Below, one piece after another: positions 16,852 through 26,500 of a DNA stretch of 41,372 bases (position 1 is the stretch's first letter; each line of letters opens with the position of its first letter). The position numbers and the translations under genes are program-made. The DNA lies in contig JBBJNV010000028.1 of the NCBI GenBank assembly GCA_037721215.1, positions 1-41,372 of the forward strand, read 5' to 3'. The stretch is from Gemmatimonadaceae bacterium. GTDB taxonomy: Bacteria; Gemmatimonadota; Gemmatimonadetes; Gemmatimonadales; Gemmatimonadaceae. The notes beneath the pieces are model-generated. The model saw only the letters and a list, made by a program, of their open reading frames with translations, was not told the origin of the DNA and did not search any database.

Positions 16852-18126
16852 ATGACGACAATGACGGGCGTCGATGTAAACGCCACTGGTTACTCGACCG
16901 GCCCGATCGCGGAACCCGCGGTAACGTCTACTGTTGCCCCGGTCGAACGCCGCGAGCGGCTCATCTCCCTCGACGTTTTTCGGGGAATGACCATCGCCGG
17001 AATGCTCCTGGTCAACAATCCGGGCACCTGGAGCGCTATCTATCCGCCGCTGGAACATGCGAAGTGGCACGGGTGGACGCCTACCGACCTGATCTTTCCA
17101 TTCTTTCTCTTCATCGTCGGCATCACTACGCACATTTCGCTCAACATTCGGCGGGAGCGGGGCGACACCGATGGGATACTCGTGCGGCAGGTTCTCAAGC
17201 GCGGGGGGATAATTTTCCTGCTGGGCCTGCTGATGTCGGCGTTTCCGTTCTATCAATGGGGGACGGTGCCGGGCATGACCGACCCATCGCTTCTCGAGCG
17301 CATCATCTACCGCTGGGAGCACGTGCGCATACTTGGCGTACTTCAGCGCATCGGTCTCGTTTATATCGCGGCTGCACTGCTCACACTTCGAACGACTCTC
17401 AAGCAGCAGGTAATCATCGTCGCCGGCCTGCTCTTCGGGTACTGGTTTGCGATGACGCTCATTCCGATACCCGGCAAGACCATCGGTGCACTGCTGCTCG
17501 ACAAGCCCTCCGAAACTCTGGCGGCACATCTCGACCGCGCCATCCTGGGATTGAACCACATCTGGTCGGGAAGTGTGACCTACGATCCCGAAGGGCCGTT
17601 CTCCACTCTTCCGGCGATTGGCACCGCGATCCTCGGAGTGTTTGCGGGCCGGTGGATCGCGCAGCGCCGCCCATTGATCGAGCGGATCGCCGGACTCTTT
17701 GCCATTGGATGCATCGCGATTGTAGTCGGCCTGATGTGGAACTGGTCGTTCCCCATCAACAAGAATCTGTGGACGAGCTCCTATGTGCTGTTTACGGCCG
17801 GCATGGCTTGCGTGACGCTTGCAACAGCGATGTGGGTCATCGAGGAACACAACATCCGCTGGTGGACCAAACCCTTTGTCATTTATGGCGTCAACCCGAT
17901 CGTGGCATTCGTCGGCTCGGGCGTTCTGGCGCGAATCATCTACACGTTGTGGAAGGTGCAGTACGAGGGGAAGCCGACTTCGATGCAGGCGGTGATGTTC
18001 AAGGAGGGGTTTGCAAGCTGGCTGGAGCCGAAGAATGCATCCCTTGCTTTTGCGATCACCACCGTGCTCTTCTGGTTTGCCGTGCTGGCGGTGATGTACC
18101 GGCGAAAGATCTTCCTCAAAGTCTAG
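16852..18126 (+). CDS. NagX/HGSNAT-like membrane acyltransferase
   Basis: Polytopic inner-membrane protein of 424 residues of the COG4299 family, which includes heparan-alpha-glucosaminide N-acetyltransferase of lysosomes and the predicted NagX of bacterial GlcNAc pathways. The hallmark [21 protein letters not shown] (about residues 36-56) and [13 protein letters not shown] are present, with about ten hydrophobic segments and [11 protein letters not shown] late. The open frame extends upstream into the TonB receptor gene. ATG 16852 is chosen because GGAGGGAGG lies just upstream and the hydrophilic lead is short. It converges with the NagB fusion gene, supporting a role in amino-sugar handling. 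Whether it acetylates glucosamine across the membrane or transports it is not settled for bacterial members. Confidence 0.9.
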   Translation: MTTMTGVDVNATGYSTGPIAEPAVTSTVAPVERRERLISLDVFRGMTIAGMLLVNNPGTWSAIYPPLEHAKWHGWTPTDLIFPFFLFIVGITTHISLNIRRERGDTDGILVRQVLKRGGIIFLLGLLMSAFPFYQWGTVPGMTDPSLLERIIYRWEHVRILGVLQRIGLVYIAAALLTLRTTLKQQVIIVAGLLFGYWFAMTLIPIPGKTIGALLLDKPSETLAAHLDRAILGLNHIWSGSVTYDPEGPFSTLPAIGTAILGVFAGRWIAQRRPLIERIAGLFAIGCIAIVVGLMWNWSFPINKNLWTSSYVLFTAGMACVTLATAMWVIEEHNIRWWTKPFVIYGVNPIVAFVGSGVLARIIYTLWKVQYEGKPTSMQAVMFKEGFASWLEPKNASLAFAITTVLFWFAVLAVMYRRKIFLKV

Positions 18127-18153
18127 CGCTGTCGACACCAGCGAATAGTCCCT

Positions 18154-18175
18154 CGCGCCAATTCTGACTGGCGCG
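18154..18175. terminator. Hairpin between convergent genes
   Basis: CGCGCCA (18154-18160) pairs perfectly with TGGCGCG (18169-18175) around an 8-base loop, midway between the convergent stops at 18126 and 18182. No T-run follows on either strand, so terminator function is plausible by position but not proven by sequence. Confidence 0.45.
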
Positions 18176-18181
18176 TCGGGA

Positions 18182-20107
18182 TTACATGGCTCTGGGCTTT
18201 GCCGGCCTCCTCGCGCCGGGAGCTCCAAGGGTGCTTGTGGGAACGATTTCGGCGGTCATCGGTGCTCCGTCGCGGCGCACCACATAGGCCTCCATTGCGA
18301 AGTACTCAGGTAAGCCGAGCCGGTCCACCTCGCCCGCGGTGTTCTTGTTGCGCTCCTCCACCCGCTGCCAGAATTCGCGCTCGTCCTGTCCTGGAAAGGG
18401 TGCCCGGTCTTTCTGGCTCTGATGTTTGAAGATCGCGAGAATCTTGTACCGCAGCTCGTCTTCCGACAACGGAACGAGCACATCCGCTTCGCGCACACCC
18501 CACTCCTGCCACGCTCCGCGATAGTACCAGACCTCAGGCTGCTCGCCCGAGTATTCCGCCAGCGCCTGCTGAACGGTCTCGAGGCACATGCGATGCGTCC
18601 CGTGCGGGTCCGACAGATCTCCCGCCACAAAGATCAGCGACGGCCGCTCTGCTTCGAGCAGCTCGAGGGTCACGCGAACGTCCTCCGGACCGATCGGATC
18701 CTTGCGCGTTTTCCCGGTCTGGTAGAACGGCAGGTTGAGGAACCGCGCCTGGTCGCGTGTCATCCCGAACGTCTCGATTCCTGATACCGCCTCAGCCTCG
18801 CGTATGCCACGCTTGATGGTCTGAACTTCAGGGATGTCGACCTGGCCGGGAAGCTTGGTTGCCAGAAACCGTTCAACAGTGTCGATCAGCTGACCAGTCG
18901 CCGAGTTGTTCGTGGAGAAGTCGCGATCGAAGCGCCTCAGAAAGTCGACGTACCGACGTACCTCATGATCGAATACGGCGATGTTGCCCGATGTCTGATA
19001 AGCGACGCAAATCTGGTTGTGGTTCTGGTGGAGCTTGTTGAGAATGCCGCCCATGGAGATCACGTCGTCGTCGGGATGCGGCGAGAAGACGACGATGTTT
19101 TCTCCGCAGGGAAGCTTGCTACGGCCGCGAATCTTCGAGATCAGCGCGTTGAAAACTTCACCATTCAACGGCCCCGCCGTCTGATACCGCGCGAGCAGCG
19201 AGCTGAGGTGATTGTCCCGGTAATCGAGGCTGTCGAGCTTGAGGATCGATTTTGTCGTCACCTCGCTGAGCCAGATCACCGCCGCCATTTCGAGGTCACG
19301 CGTCCACTCGACTTCACCGACAATCCAGGGGGTGCGCACACGCGTGAGCTCGGCGGCTGCGGGAAGGTCGACGTAGAAGACAGCGTTGGGGTGGTGTTGC
19401 AGATACGTTGCCGCCACGTCCGGGTCAGGGTGTCCTTCCACCGCGCGACGAATTATGGCCGACTTGTGCTCGCCTGTTGCAATGAGCGCGATCTCCCGCG
19501 CTTCCATGATCGTGGCGACGCCCATGGTAATCGCTTCGGTCGGCACATTGTCTTCGCCGAAAAAGTCCGCGGCCGCATCACGGCGGGTGATGGTGTCGAG
19601 TGCAATCGGACGGGTGCGCGATTCAATACCGGACCCCGGTTCGTTGAAGCCGATGTGCCCTGTCTTGCCGATGCCAAGAATCTGCAGATCGATTCCGCCC
19701 TGATCGCGGATCGCCGCCTCGTAGCGACTGGTCTCTGCAGCGAGTTCGTCACGCGGTGCGTCACCATGCGGGATATGGACATTCCCGGGCACTACGTTGA
19801 TGTGATCGAACAGGTTCTCCCACATGTAGCGGTTGTAGCTGTGGATGCTGTCCGGCCGCATCGGATAATATTCGTCGAGATTGAAGGTCACGACGTCGGC
19901 AAAATCGAGCCCCTCTTCCCGGTGAAGTCTGATGAGCTCGCGATAAACGCCGATGGGAGTGCTACCTGTTGCCAGTCCCAGCACCGCATGCGAACCGGCG
20001 GCTCTTCGTTCAGTGATGATGTCGGCAATGCGGCGGGCGAGGCGCCGGGCGATTTCGTCGTATTCCGCGATTACTACCGAAACGCGTTCACGCACTTCGC
20101 GGCTCAT
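18182..20107 (-). CDS. nagB: NagB-type GlcN-6-P deaminase fused to PIG-L domain
   Basis: Two-domain cytoplasmic protein of 641 residues. Residues ~1-265 are a glucosamine-6-phosphate deaminase domain (GlcN-6-P to fructose-6-P plus ammonia). It has the phosphate loop LATGSTPIGVY at 45-55, FNLDEYY with the catalytic Asp78, and GIGKTGHIGFNEP with His151 and Glu156. The Asp that helps the His in E. coli NagB (Asp141) is Thr149 here. From memory a Thr here is common in the two-domain Bacteroidota-type proteins. Residues ~335-620 are a PIG-L/LmbE deacetylase-like domain with the zinc motifs SPHPDDD (342-348) and PHGTH (501-505), so it may deacetylate a GlcNAc-type substrate. The start overlaps the stop of the upstream serine hydrolase as ATGA. 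It is the last gene of the three-gene operon. Confidence 0.93.
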   Translation of the reverse strand: MSREVRERVSVVIAEYDEIARRLARRIADIITERRAAGSHAVLGLATGSTPIGVYRELIRLHREEGLDFADVVTFNLDEYYPMRPDSIHSYNRYMWENLFDHINVVPGNVHIPHGDAPRDELAAETSRYEAAIRDQGGIDLQILGIGKTGHIGFNEPGSGIESRTRPIALDTITRRDAAADFFGEDNVPTEAITMGVATIMEAREIALIATGEHKSAIIRRAVEGHPDPDVAATYLQHHPNAVFYVDLPAAAELTRVRTPWIVGEVEWTRDLEMAAVIWLSEVTTKSILKLDSLDYRDNHLSSLLARYQTAGPLNGEVFNALISKIRGRSKLPCGENIVVFSPHPDDDVISMGGILNKLHQNHNQICVAYQTSGNIAVFDHEVRRYVDFLRRFDRDFSTNNSATGQLIDTVERFLATKLPGQVDIPEVQTIKRGIREAEAVSGIETFGMTRDQARFLNLPFYQTGKTRKDPIGPEDVRVTLELLEAERPSLIFVAGDLSDPHGTHRMCLETVQQALAEYSGEQPEVWYYRGAWQEWGVREADVLVPLSEDELRYKILAIFKHQSQKDRAPFPGQDEREFWQRVEERNKNTAGEVDRLGLPEYFAMEAYVVRRDGAPMTAEIVPTSTLGAPGARRPAKPRAM

Positions 20108-21438
20108 CGGCGGGCGTCCCAGTCGATCAAAGGTGCATCGGTAATCGCGGACTGCGCCGCGTCGGCGACGGCACGACGCAAGGGCACATGCCGGCTGTTG
20201 TCGCGCCTCGGATTCACACGGTTGGTAAGAAGGATCACGAACAAGCCGCGTTCGGGATCAATCCAGATTGACGTACCGGTGAAACCCGTATGGCCGAAGC
20301 TGCGCGGAGAGAAGAACCGACCCGCACTCGAGCTGCCGGACGGAGTGTCCCATCCCAGAGCTCTGCTCGATTCGCGCGCCTGGGGCGACGTCCAGCGCGC
20401 AACAGTGGCGGCCTTCACGATGCGAACGCCGTTGTACTCGCCTCCGTTGAGCATCGTCTGTGCAAATACAGCCAGATCACGCGCGGTGGAAAATAGTCCA
20501 GCGTGTCCGGAAACGCCCCCCAGAGCCCAGGCGTTCTCGTCGTGGACCGATCCGCGCACGAGTCCTCCACGCGCGGAGTCAATTTCGGTGGGCGCTATGC
20601 GCGCGAGGAACGCCGTCGAGTCGGGGTTGAACATTGTGCTCGCCATTGCCAGCGGGCTGAACACCCGCTCTGCGAGAAAACGGTCGAGAGTAGTACCAGT
20701 GATTTTCTCGATCACCAGCTGCATGAGTATGAGGTCCCAGTCGCTGTATACCGTTTTCGTTCCCGGCGCGGATTTCAGGGGTCGCAGATTGATTTGCTGA
20801 AGATATTGTTCACGGCCCTTGAACTCCTTGTACAACGCAGCGAACGCCTCGAGACCACCCTTGTGGGTGATCAGCATTCGAACGGTTATGGCTGTCTTGT
20901 CAGAAGCGTTGAACTCCGGCAGATAGCTTGATACAGTCCGGTCCAGGTCGAGCATACCCTGTTCCTCGAGAATCATCGCTGCAGTGGTTGTCGCAATGAC
21001 CTTGGTCAGCGACGCCATATCGTACACCGAATTTTCATCCACTCGCGGCGATGTCTGCGCAGTATCGAGGCGGCCATATCCTTTCATGTGCACAATGCGT
21101 CCGTGCCTTCCCACGGCAAGCGATGCTCCCGGCGCGGCGCCTTCGCGAAGGGCCACCGTCATGATGGAATCGAGCGTGCCAGTAAGGTCGTCACGCATTC
21201 CCGCCTCGTGTGGCTTTGCGTGTACCAGTGTCGTCACGGTAGGAGACCGGGCCGGAGCCGGTGGGAGTGGAGCTGACGGTGCGCAGCCGGTGATGAGCAA
21301 ACCGAGCAATGCGACGGTGGACAAGTGCGTCGATCCGCCGCGAACCACGGATCGCCGCTTCGGGAACTCGTCACAATCCGGACTGGGAAAGACCATTCGA
21401 CGGACAGCCCTGTTGCCCCGCCGGGGACAAGCGCTCAT
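20104..21438 (-). CDS. Serine hydrolase, class C beta-lactamase/PBP4-like lipoprotein
   Basis: Serine hydrolase of the beta-lactamase-related family (PF00144). The active-site motifs are complete: SLTK at 143-146 (numbered from 21438), YSD at 231-233 in place of YxN, and HTG at 383-385. GHAGLFSTARDLAVF is also typical. A hydrophobic segment and lipobox LLITGC (residues 47-52) suggest a lipoprotein. They lie unusually far from the ATG at 21438, so an in-frame GTG at 21348 is a likely alternative start. The ATG at 21438 overlaps the GH3 stop (ATGA), supporting coupling. In many Bacteroidota a GH3 enzyme and such a domain are one fused protein. The target may be the peptide of muropeptides, but esterase or amidase activity is also possible. 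Confidence 0.88.
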   Translation of the reverse strand: MSACPRRGNRAVRRMVFPSPDCDEFPKRRSVVRGGSTHLSTVALLGLLITGCAPSAPLPPAPARSPTVTTLVHAKPHEAGMRDDLTGTLDSIMTVALREGAAPGASLAVGRHGRIVHMKGYGRLDTAQTSPRVDENSVYDMASLTKVIATTTAAMILEEQGMLDLDRTVSSYLPEFNASDKTAITVRMLITHKGGLEAFAALYKEFKGREQYLQQINLRPLKSAPGTKTVYSDWDLILMQLVIEKITGTTLDRFLAERVFSPLAMASTMFNPDSTAFLARIAPTEIDSARGGLVRGSVHDENAWALGGVSGHAGLFSTARDLAVFAQTMLNGGEYNGVRIVKAATVARWTSPQARESSRALGWDTPSGSSSAGRFFSPRSFGHTGFTGTSIWIDPERGLFVILLTNRVNPRRDNSRHVPLRRAVADAAQSAITDAPLIDWDARR

Positions 21439-23300
21439 CGTGGCACCGCTGCTGGTGCAACACGTCGCGATACAGCGCGTTCGATGCCGGCGCCGGCGAC
21501 AAAGTAGGGCGGGAGCGATATCGGCAATTTTCCGGCAATTGCTGTTTCTCCGAGCAACGCCGCCGCCGCTGCGCGCTGCGACACGGGCGCCCCGCCCCAG
21601 GCAAGCATGTAGGTCGGTACCGACGGAAACGCGCCGAGCAGATACGGACTTCCGAATGAAACCGCGATCACCGGCTTGCCGGCAGCGGAGAGTGATTCGA
21701 TCAGCGCCGGCATGTCACCTTCAGTAGAGATCGACCCCTTGCCGTCCCGCGGTGACACGTATGCAGATACGATAATCAGATCCGCAGAATCGGCCTGCAG
21801 TCGCAGGTCCTCATATTGAGCGGCGGTTGTCCGCCCGTCGATTCCGACAGCGCTCAAAGCGTAACCGCCGCTCCTCAGCTGCTGGTTGAACACGCGCCCG
21901 GCTATCAGGTCGCTGGCGTCCGCGAAGGTAATCGACAGGACTCGTCGCGCTACGCGACTCATCGGGACGAGCGTCTTCGCGTCTTTCGCAAGGGTGATCG
22001 ATCGCTCAGCAACATCTCTGGCGATCGCAGAGTTGGCGGGTATGTTGACGATGGTATCGATCGCGTTCAGGTCGACGAGCCGGCCCGTTCGAAGCCCTGC
22101 CTGCATCTTCGCGCGCAATATGCGCCGCACCGATTGATCGACCCGTGATTGCGTCACGCGGCCGGATGCAAGCGCCCCCATTATTGTCTCGATGGCGACG
22201 TGTACATCCCGCGGCATCAGGAGAATGTCGGCGCCGGCGTTCAGGGCGAGAATGAGGGGTTCGGTGGCGCCGTACCGGTTGGCAACACCGCCCATCGTCA
22301 TCGCGTCAGTCACGAGCAGCCCGCGAAAGCTCATCTCAGTGCGCAGTATGTCGGTCATGATCTGCGGCGCCAGCGTCGCTGGCGGAGCGTCGGCGCCGAG
22401 CACTCCCGTCACAGCGATGTGCGCCGTCATTATCGCATCGATACCGCTGGTTATCGCGGCGCGGAAGGGCGGAAGATCGACTTTGTCGAGGTGTGCGCGA
22501 TCAGCGAGAATTACCGGGAGCTCGATATGCGAGTCGACCCGTGTGTCTCCATGTCCAGGAAAGTGTTTACCGGTGGTCATCAGGCCCGATTCCCGGGCGC
22601 CCGCGATATAGGCGCCCGAGAGGCGCGACACGAGGGCCGGATCTTCACCGAACGACCGCGTGTTGATGATCGGGTTGACGGGATTGGCGTTGACGTCGAG
22701 CACCGGGCCGAACGTCATGTGGACCCCGACGGCACGCGCTTCGTTGCCAAGCACCCGGCCGAGCTGGCGGGCAAGGTGCTCGGAGCGCGTTGCGCCAAGC
22801 GCCATCACTGGCGGAAATACGGTCCCGCCGCCCTGCGGCAGCAATGACGGAAGTGCATACGACCCGCCCAGCCGCATGCCGGTGCCGTTCTCCATGTCGG
22901 AGGCAACGAGGAGGGGCACCGCGGCGAGGCGTTGCATGTGGTTCAGCTTGGCGGCGTAGCTGTGCGGCAGCCCCATCGACAGGATCAGGCCGCCGACTTT
23001 CTCCTTTTCAACCCAGTTTCGTACCTGTTCATACTCGGGCGATCCGACGGCCGCATACTCGCCGGGAACCCACGGCATGATGAGCTGCGCTACTCTCTCA
23101 CGCGGTGATAGTCCGCGCAATGTCTGCTCGATCCACGCCGAGTCTGCGGTACCGAGCTTGACGAAGGCGCCGGGCTGCGGAGTGCCGGTGAGGCGGGTAA
23201 TGCTGGCGTTTTGCGTCGATGGAGGCCGGCCCGTGACGGCCGGCGCGCACGCGCCAGTGGCGAGCAGCGAGAAGAGAAGCAGGCGACGATAGATATACAA
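21435..23300 (-). CDS. GH3 beta-N-acetylhexosaminidase (NagZ type), exported
   Basis: Family 3 glycoside hydrolase, about 621 residues from a TTG at 23300. It carries the NagZ-specific signature KHFPGHGDTRVDSH at 245-258, where the Asp-His pair supplies the acid/base. The nucleophile is Asp332 in VTDAMTMGG. A GH3 C-terminal alpha/beta domain follows (about 450-600). The N-terminus has YIYRRLLLFSLLATGAC, a signal with a possible lipidated Cys18, so the enzyme is probably periplasmic and not cytosolic like E. coli NagZ. The frame is open up to a GTG at 23525. A strong promoter at 23368-23396 lies inside that extension, so the distal start cannot be used by this transcript. It likely removes terminal GlcNAc from muropeptides or chitin oligomers. 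It is the first gene of the operon with the serine hydrolase and NagB fusion. Confidence 0.9.
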   Translation of the reverse strand: MYIYRRLLLFSLLATGACAPAVTGRPPSTQNASITRLTGTPQPGAFVKLGTADSAWIEQTLRGLSPRERVAQLIMPWVPGEYAAVGSPEYEQVRNWVEKEKVGGLILSMGLPHSYAAKLNHMQRLAAVPLLVASDMENGTGMRLGGSYALPSLLPQGGGTVFPPVMALGATRSEHLARQLGRVLGNEARAVGVHMTFGPVLDVNANPVNPIINTRSFGEDPALVSRLSGAYIAGARESGLMTTGKHFPGHGDTRVDSHIELPVILADRAHLDKVDLPPFRAAITSGIDAIMTAHIAVTGVLGADAPPATLAPQIMTDILRTEMSFRGLLVTDAMTMGGVANRYGATEPLILALNAGADILLMPRDVHVAIETIMGALASGRVTQSRVDQSVRRILRAKMQAGLRTGRLVDLNAIDTIVNIPANSAIARDVAERSITLAKDAKTLVPMSRVARRVLSITFADASDLIAGRVFNQQLRSGGYALSAVGIDGRTTAAQYEDLRLQADSADLIIVSAYVSPRDGKGSISTEGDMPALIESLSAAGKPVIAVSFGSPYLLGAFPSVPTYMLAWGGAPVSQRAAAAALLGETAIAGKLPISLPPYFVAGAGIERAVSRRVAPAAVPR

Positions 23301-23367
23301 TTTTCGAGTCTCGTTGAGACGTTCTGCGAACGCTCCAGCCGTGCGTCGCGGCGCGGGTGAGAGAGCG

Positions 23368-23396
23368 AACGTACCTGCCGGGGGAAAAAGTGTCAA
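23368..23396 (-). promoter_or_regulatory. Sigma70-like promoter of the GH3-hydrolase-NagB operon
   Basis: On the minus strand a perfect TTGACA (23396-23391) is followed after 17 bases by TACGTT (23373-23368). Transcription would begin near 23361, about 60 bases before the TTG start at 23300. This is the best promoter match in the window. It shares the 251-base gap with the start of the divergent SusC gene, so both operons may be controlled together. Confidence 0.6.
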
Positions 23397-23551
23397 TGAT
23401 CTGGCCGGTGCCCCCGCCGCACTGGCTATTGCACTGGGCTGTGCGACATGCGACCATTGTGAGGCTCGAATCCTTTGTAGAACCCGGCAGGATCGCTTCC
23501 GACCGGCAGCTGAAGTTTTACTCACTCTCTACCCAACCGGTACACGTCGTT

Positions 23552-26500
23552 ATGAAGAAACATTTCGTCATGGTATTGATGGGCTTAGCGTTGTTCGCTG
23601 GTCAAGTCTCTGCACAGCAGGCGACAGTTACCGGTAAGGTCACGACTGAGCAGGGTGCTCCCTTCGCCGGAGTAGCGGTTATCGTCAAGGGGACACGTAC
23701 GGGCACCACGAGCAACAGCGAAGGGAATTATTCCATTCGCGCCGCTGCCGGCGAGGTCCTCCAGTTCAGATACATTGGAACCGCGCCCGAAGAACGTACT
23801 GTTGGGGCCGGCGCGACCAATGTCATCAACGTTCGGCTTCGCAGGGTTGCCGCCAGTCTCGACGCCGTGGTTGTCACCGCGCTCGGCGCCACCGCCACGC
23901 AGAGGTCGCTGGGCACCGCTCAGCAGGCGGTTCAGGGCGCAGAGATCGCGGAAACGCAAAGAGAGAATTTTGTGAACGCGCTGCAGGGACGCGTCGCTGG
24001 CGTCGAAGTGACGAGCAGCTCGGGCGTTCCGGGAGCCTCGTCATCGATCACCATCCGAGGCGTCAGCTCGATCAGCAGCAGCAATCAGCCGCTTATGATC
24101 ATCGACGGCTTGCCGATGGACAACAAGACCCTCAACACCGGGGTGCTGGCATCCGACGCGCCGGGATCGACGACCGCGTTCAATAACCGCGGCGTCGACT
24201 TCACCAACCGTTCAGCGGATCTCAACCCCGAGGACATCGAGAGTCTGGTCGTCCTCAAGGGACCGGAAGCTTCCGCTCTCTACGGCATCGATGCCGCAAA
24301 CGGCGCGATTGTCATCACTACCAAGCGCGGCAAACCTGGCGTTGGAGGGATGCAATACAGCAACAGCTTCCGGATGGAACGCACGAGAGCGAATCCCGAA
24401 ACCCAGCGGGTATACGGCCGGACCACTGACGACGGCGCGCTTTCGTACTTCGGCACCCCGTACCCCACCGAGACTGTTTTTTACGACAACATCGACGGTT
24501 TCTTCCGGTCGGCTTTGACCCAGAAGCACAATCTGTCTTTCAGCGGAGCATCCTCCGACAGCAAGATCAATTATCGTGTGGCGACGGCCGTTACGAAGGA
24601 AGAGGGAGTCGTCCCAGGCTCGCAGTATGACAGGATCAACGTCACTGGCGCTTCGCGAGCCCAGGTTACCAACTGGTTGAACGCGGATCTTTCGATGGGT
24701 TATACCTACGCGAACAACGATCAGCCGTACAAGGGAAACAACGGTCCGCTTATCGGCCTGCTGCTGTGGCCGCAGACCGACGACGCGAAGGATTACCTGA
24801 CTGCAGCGGGCGCCCGGCGCAGAGTGTCGAACCTCGCCGCATCGACCGAAGTTGACAACCCGTACTTCAACGTCCTGAAGAACAAGATCAATTCCAAGAA
24901 CAACCGCATCATCGCCAACCTCGGCCTTATCCTGACTCCATTCTCATGGGGTAATCTCAAGACAAACATTGGCGCGGACAGCTACACCAACCAGAACCAG
25001 ATCGTGCGGCACCCCGAGAGCGCGTACGGCACTACCGTCAATGGTATTATCGACCAGGCAGCCGACGTCACGCGAAGCATCAACGCGCAAACGTTGCTCA
25101 ACTTGAACAGCCGCGCTCTCACCAGGAGCATCTCGATCAGTGGTTTGGTGGGTAATCAGATTTCTGACTACAAGTCGAACACGGATGCACTCAAAGGTCA
25201 GGATTTTCTGGACCCGAACTTCTCGTCGATTAACAACACGAATCTGAGAATCAACAGGACCACTATCTCGCAGCGCCGTCTGGTGGGTCTCTACGGGCAG
25301 GCGGTATTCGATTACAAGAAGTACCTGTACGTGACGCTTCAGGGCAGGAATGACTGGACGTCCACGATTCCGCAGGACAAGAACTCGTTCTTCTATCCTT
25401 CCATTTCGTCGAGCTTCGTCTTCTCCGATGCATTTCCGGGCATCGGCCGCTTCATGACCGGCAAGCTGAGAGGGGGCTACGCCGAAGTCGGCAAGGATGC
25501 GAGACCCTACGCGTACCGGCCGTCACTGGAGTTCAAGACGACCGCCAACGGTGGTTACGGGTATGGATTTACTGGCCCGAACCTCGATCTGAAGCCTGAG
25601 TTCGCGCGCTCATACGAGGTCGGAACCGAGCTGAGCTTTCTGGAAGATCGCATCGGAGTCGATGCGACCTATTACCGTAAGCAGACCAAGGATCAGATCG
25701 TCAACGACATCCGCGGCAGCTACGCGACCGGCTTCATTCTTTTCAATCTCAACGGCGCCGTCACGCGAAATCAGGGCGTCGAAGTGACGGTGCGCGGGAC
25801 TCCCGTACAAAGGGCCGGTTTTTCATGGGATGTTCTGGCCAACTTCGACAGATCGAGAGGCAAGGTGCTCGCATTGCCGAATGCGTTGCCTGAGTCCTAT
25901 GTCTCGGACACCTGGCTCTTCGGCAATGTGAGGAATGGGACGGCGCCGGGCCTGTCGACGCGATCGCTGACCGGTCTGTTCTATCTTCGCAATACGAAGG
26001 GCGACCTGCTGATCGATCCGACCAGTGGCCTTCCATTACGATCGACGACTTTCATCGACGCCGGCTACGATCGTCAGCCCGACTATACGGTTGGACTGAC
26101 TAACACGTTCCGGTTCAAGCGGCTTTCGATGAACTTCCTGCTCGACATACGGAAGGGCGGAGACGTATTCAACGCGACGGAGCAGTTTCTTACCGCGAGG
26201 GGGCTCAGTCCGCGGACACTCGACCGGGACCAGCCGCGGGTGATTACGGGTGTGCTGAGAGACGGCAAGGAAAATTCTGCCAACCCGACGGCAAACACCA
26301 TCGTCGTGATTCCAGCTGTTCAACCGTCGTACTACACGAACATCAGCGAAGAGCTGTTCATCGAGAAAAACATCAACTGGCTGCGGCTCAGGGATGTGAC
26401 GCTCCGCCTCGCGCTTCCTGAGCGGTTCGCAAGAAATGCAAGCGTGTTCGTCACAGGAACGGATCTCTTCCTGTTGACCAACTATTCTGGACTCGACCCG

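Noticed and set aside
16285..18228. 647-codon minus-strand frame across the NagX-like gene
   Set aside because: Its last part runs over the TonB receptor start in another frame and the rest is antisense; no family features.
18965..20800. 611-codon plus-strand frame across NagB and the serine hydrolase
   Set aside because: Antisense to two genes with complete catalytic motifs; residue use typical of shadow frames.
23357..23551. N-terminal extension of SusC from 23357
   Set aside because: The 65 extra residues have no signal peptide, whereas ATG 23552 gives a standard one.
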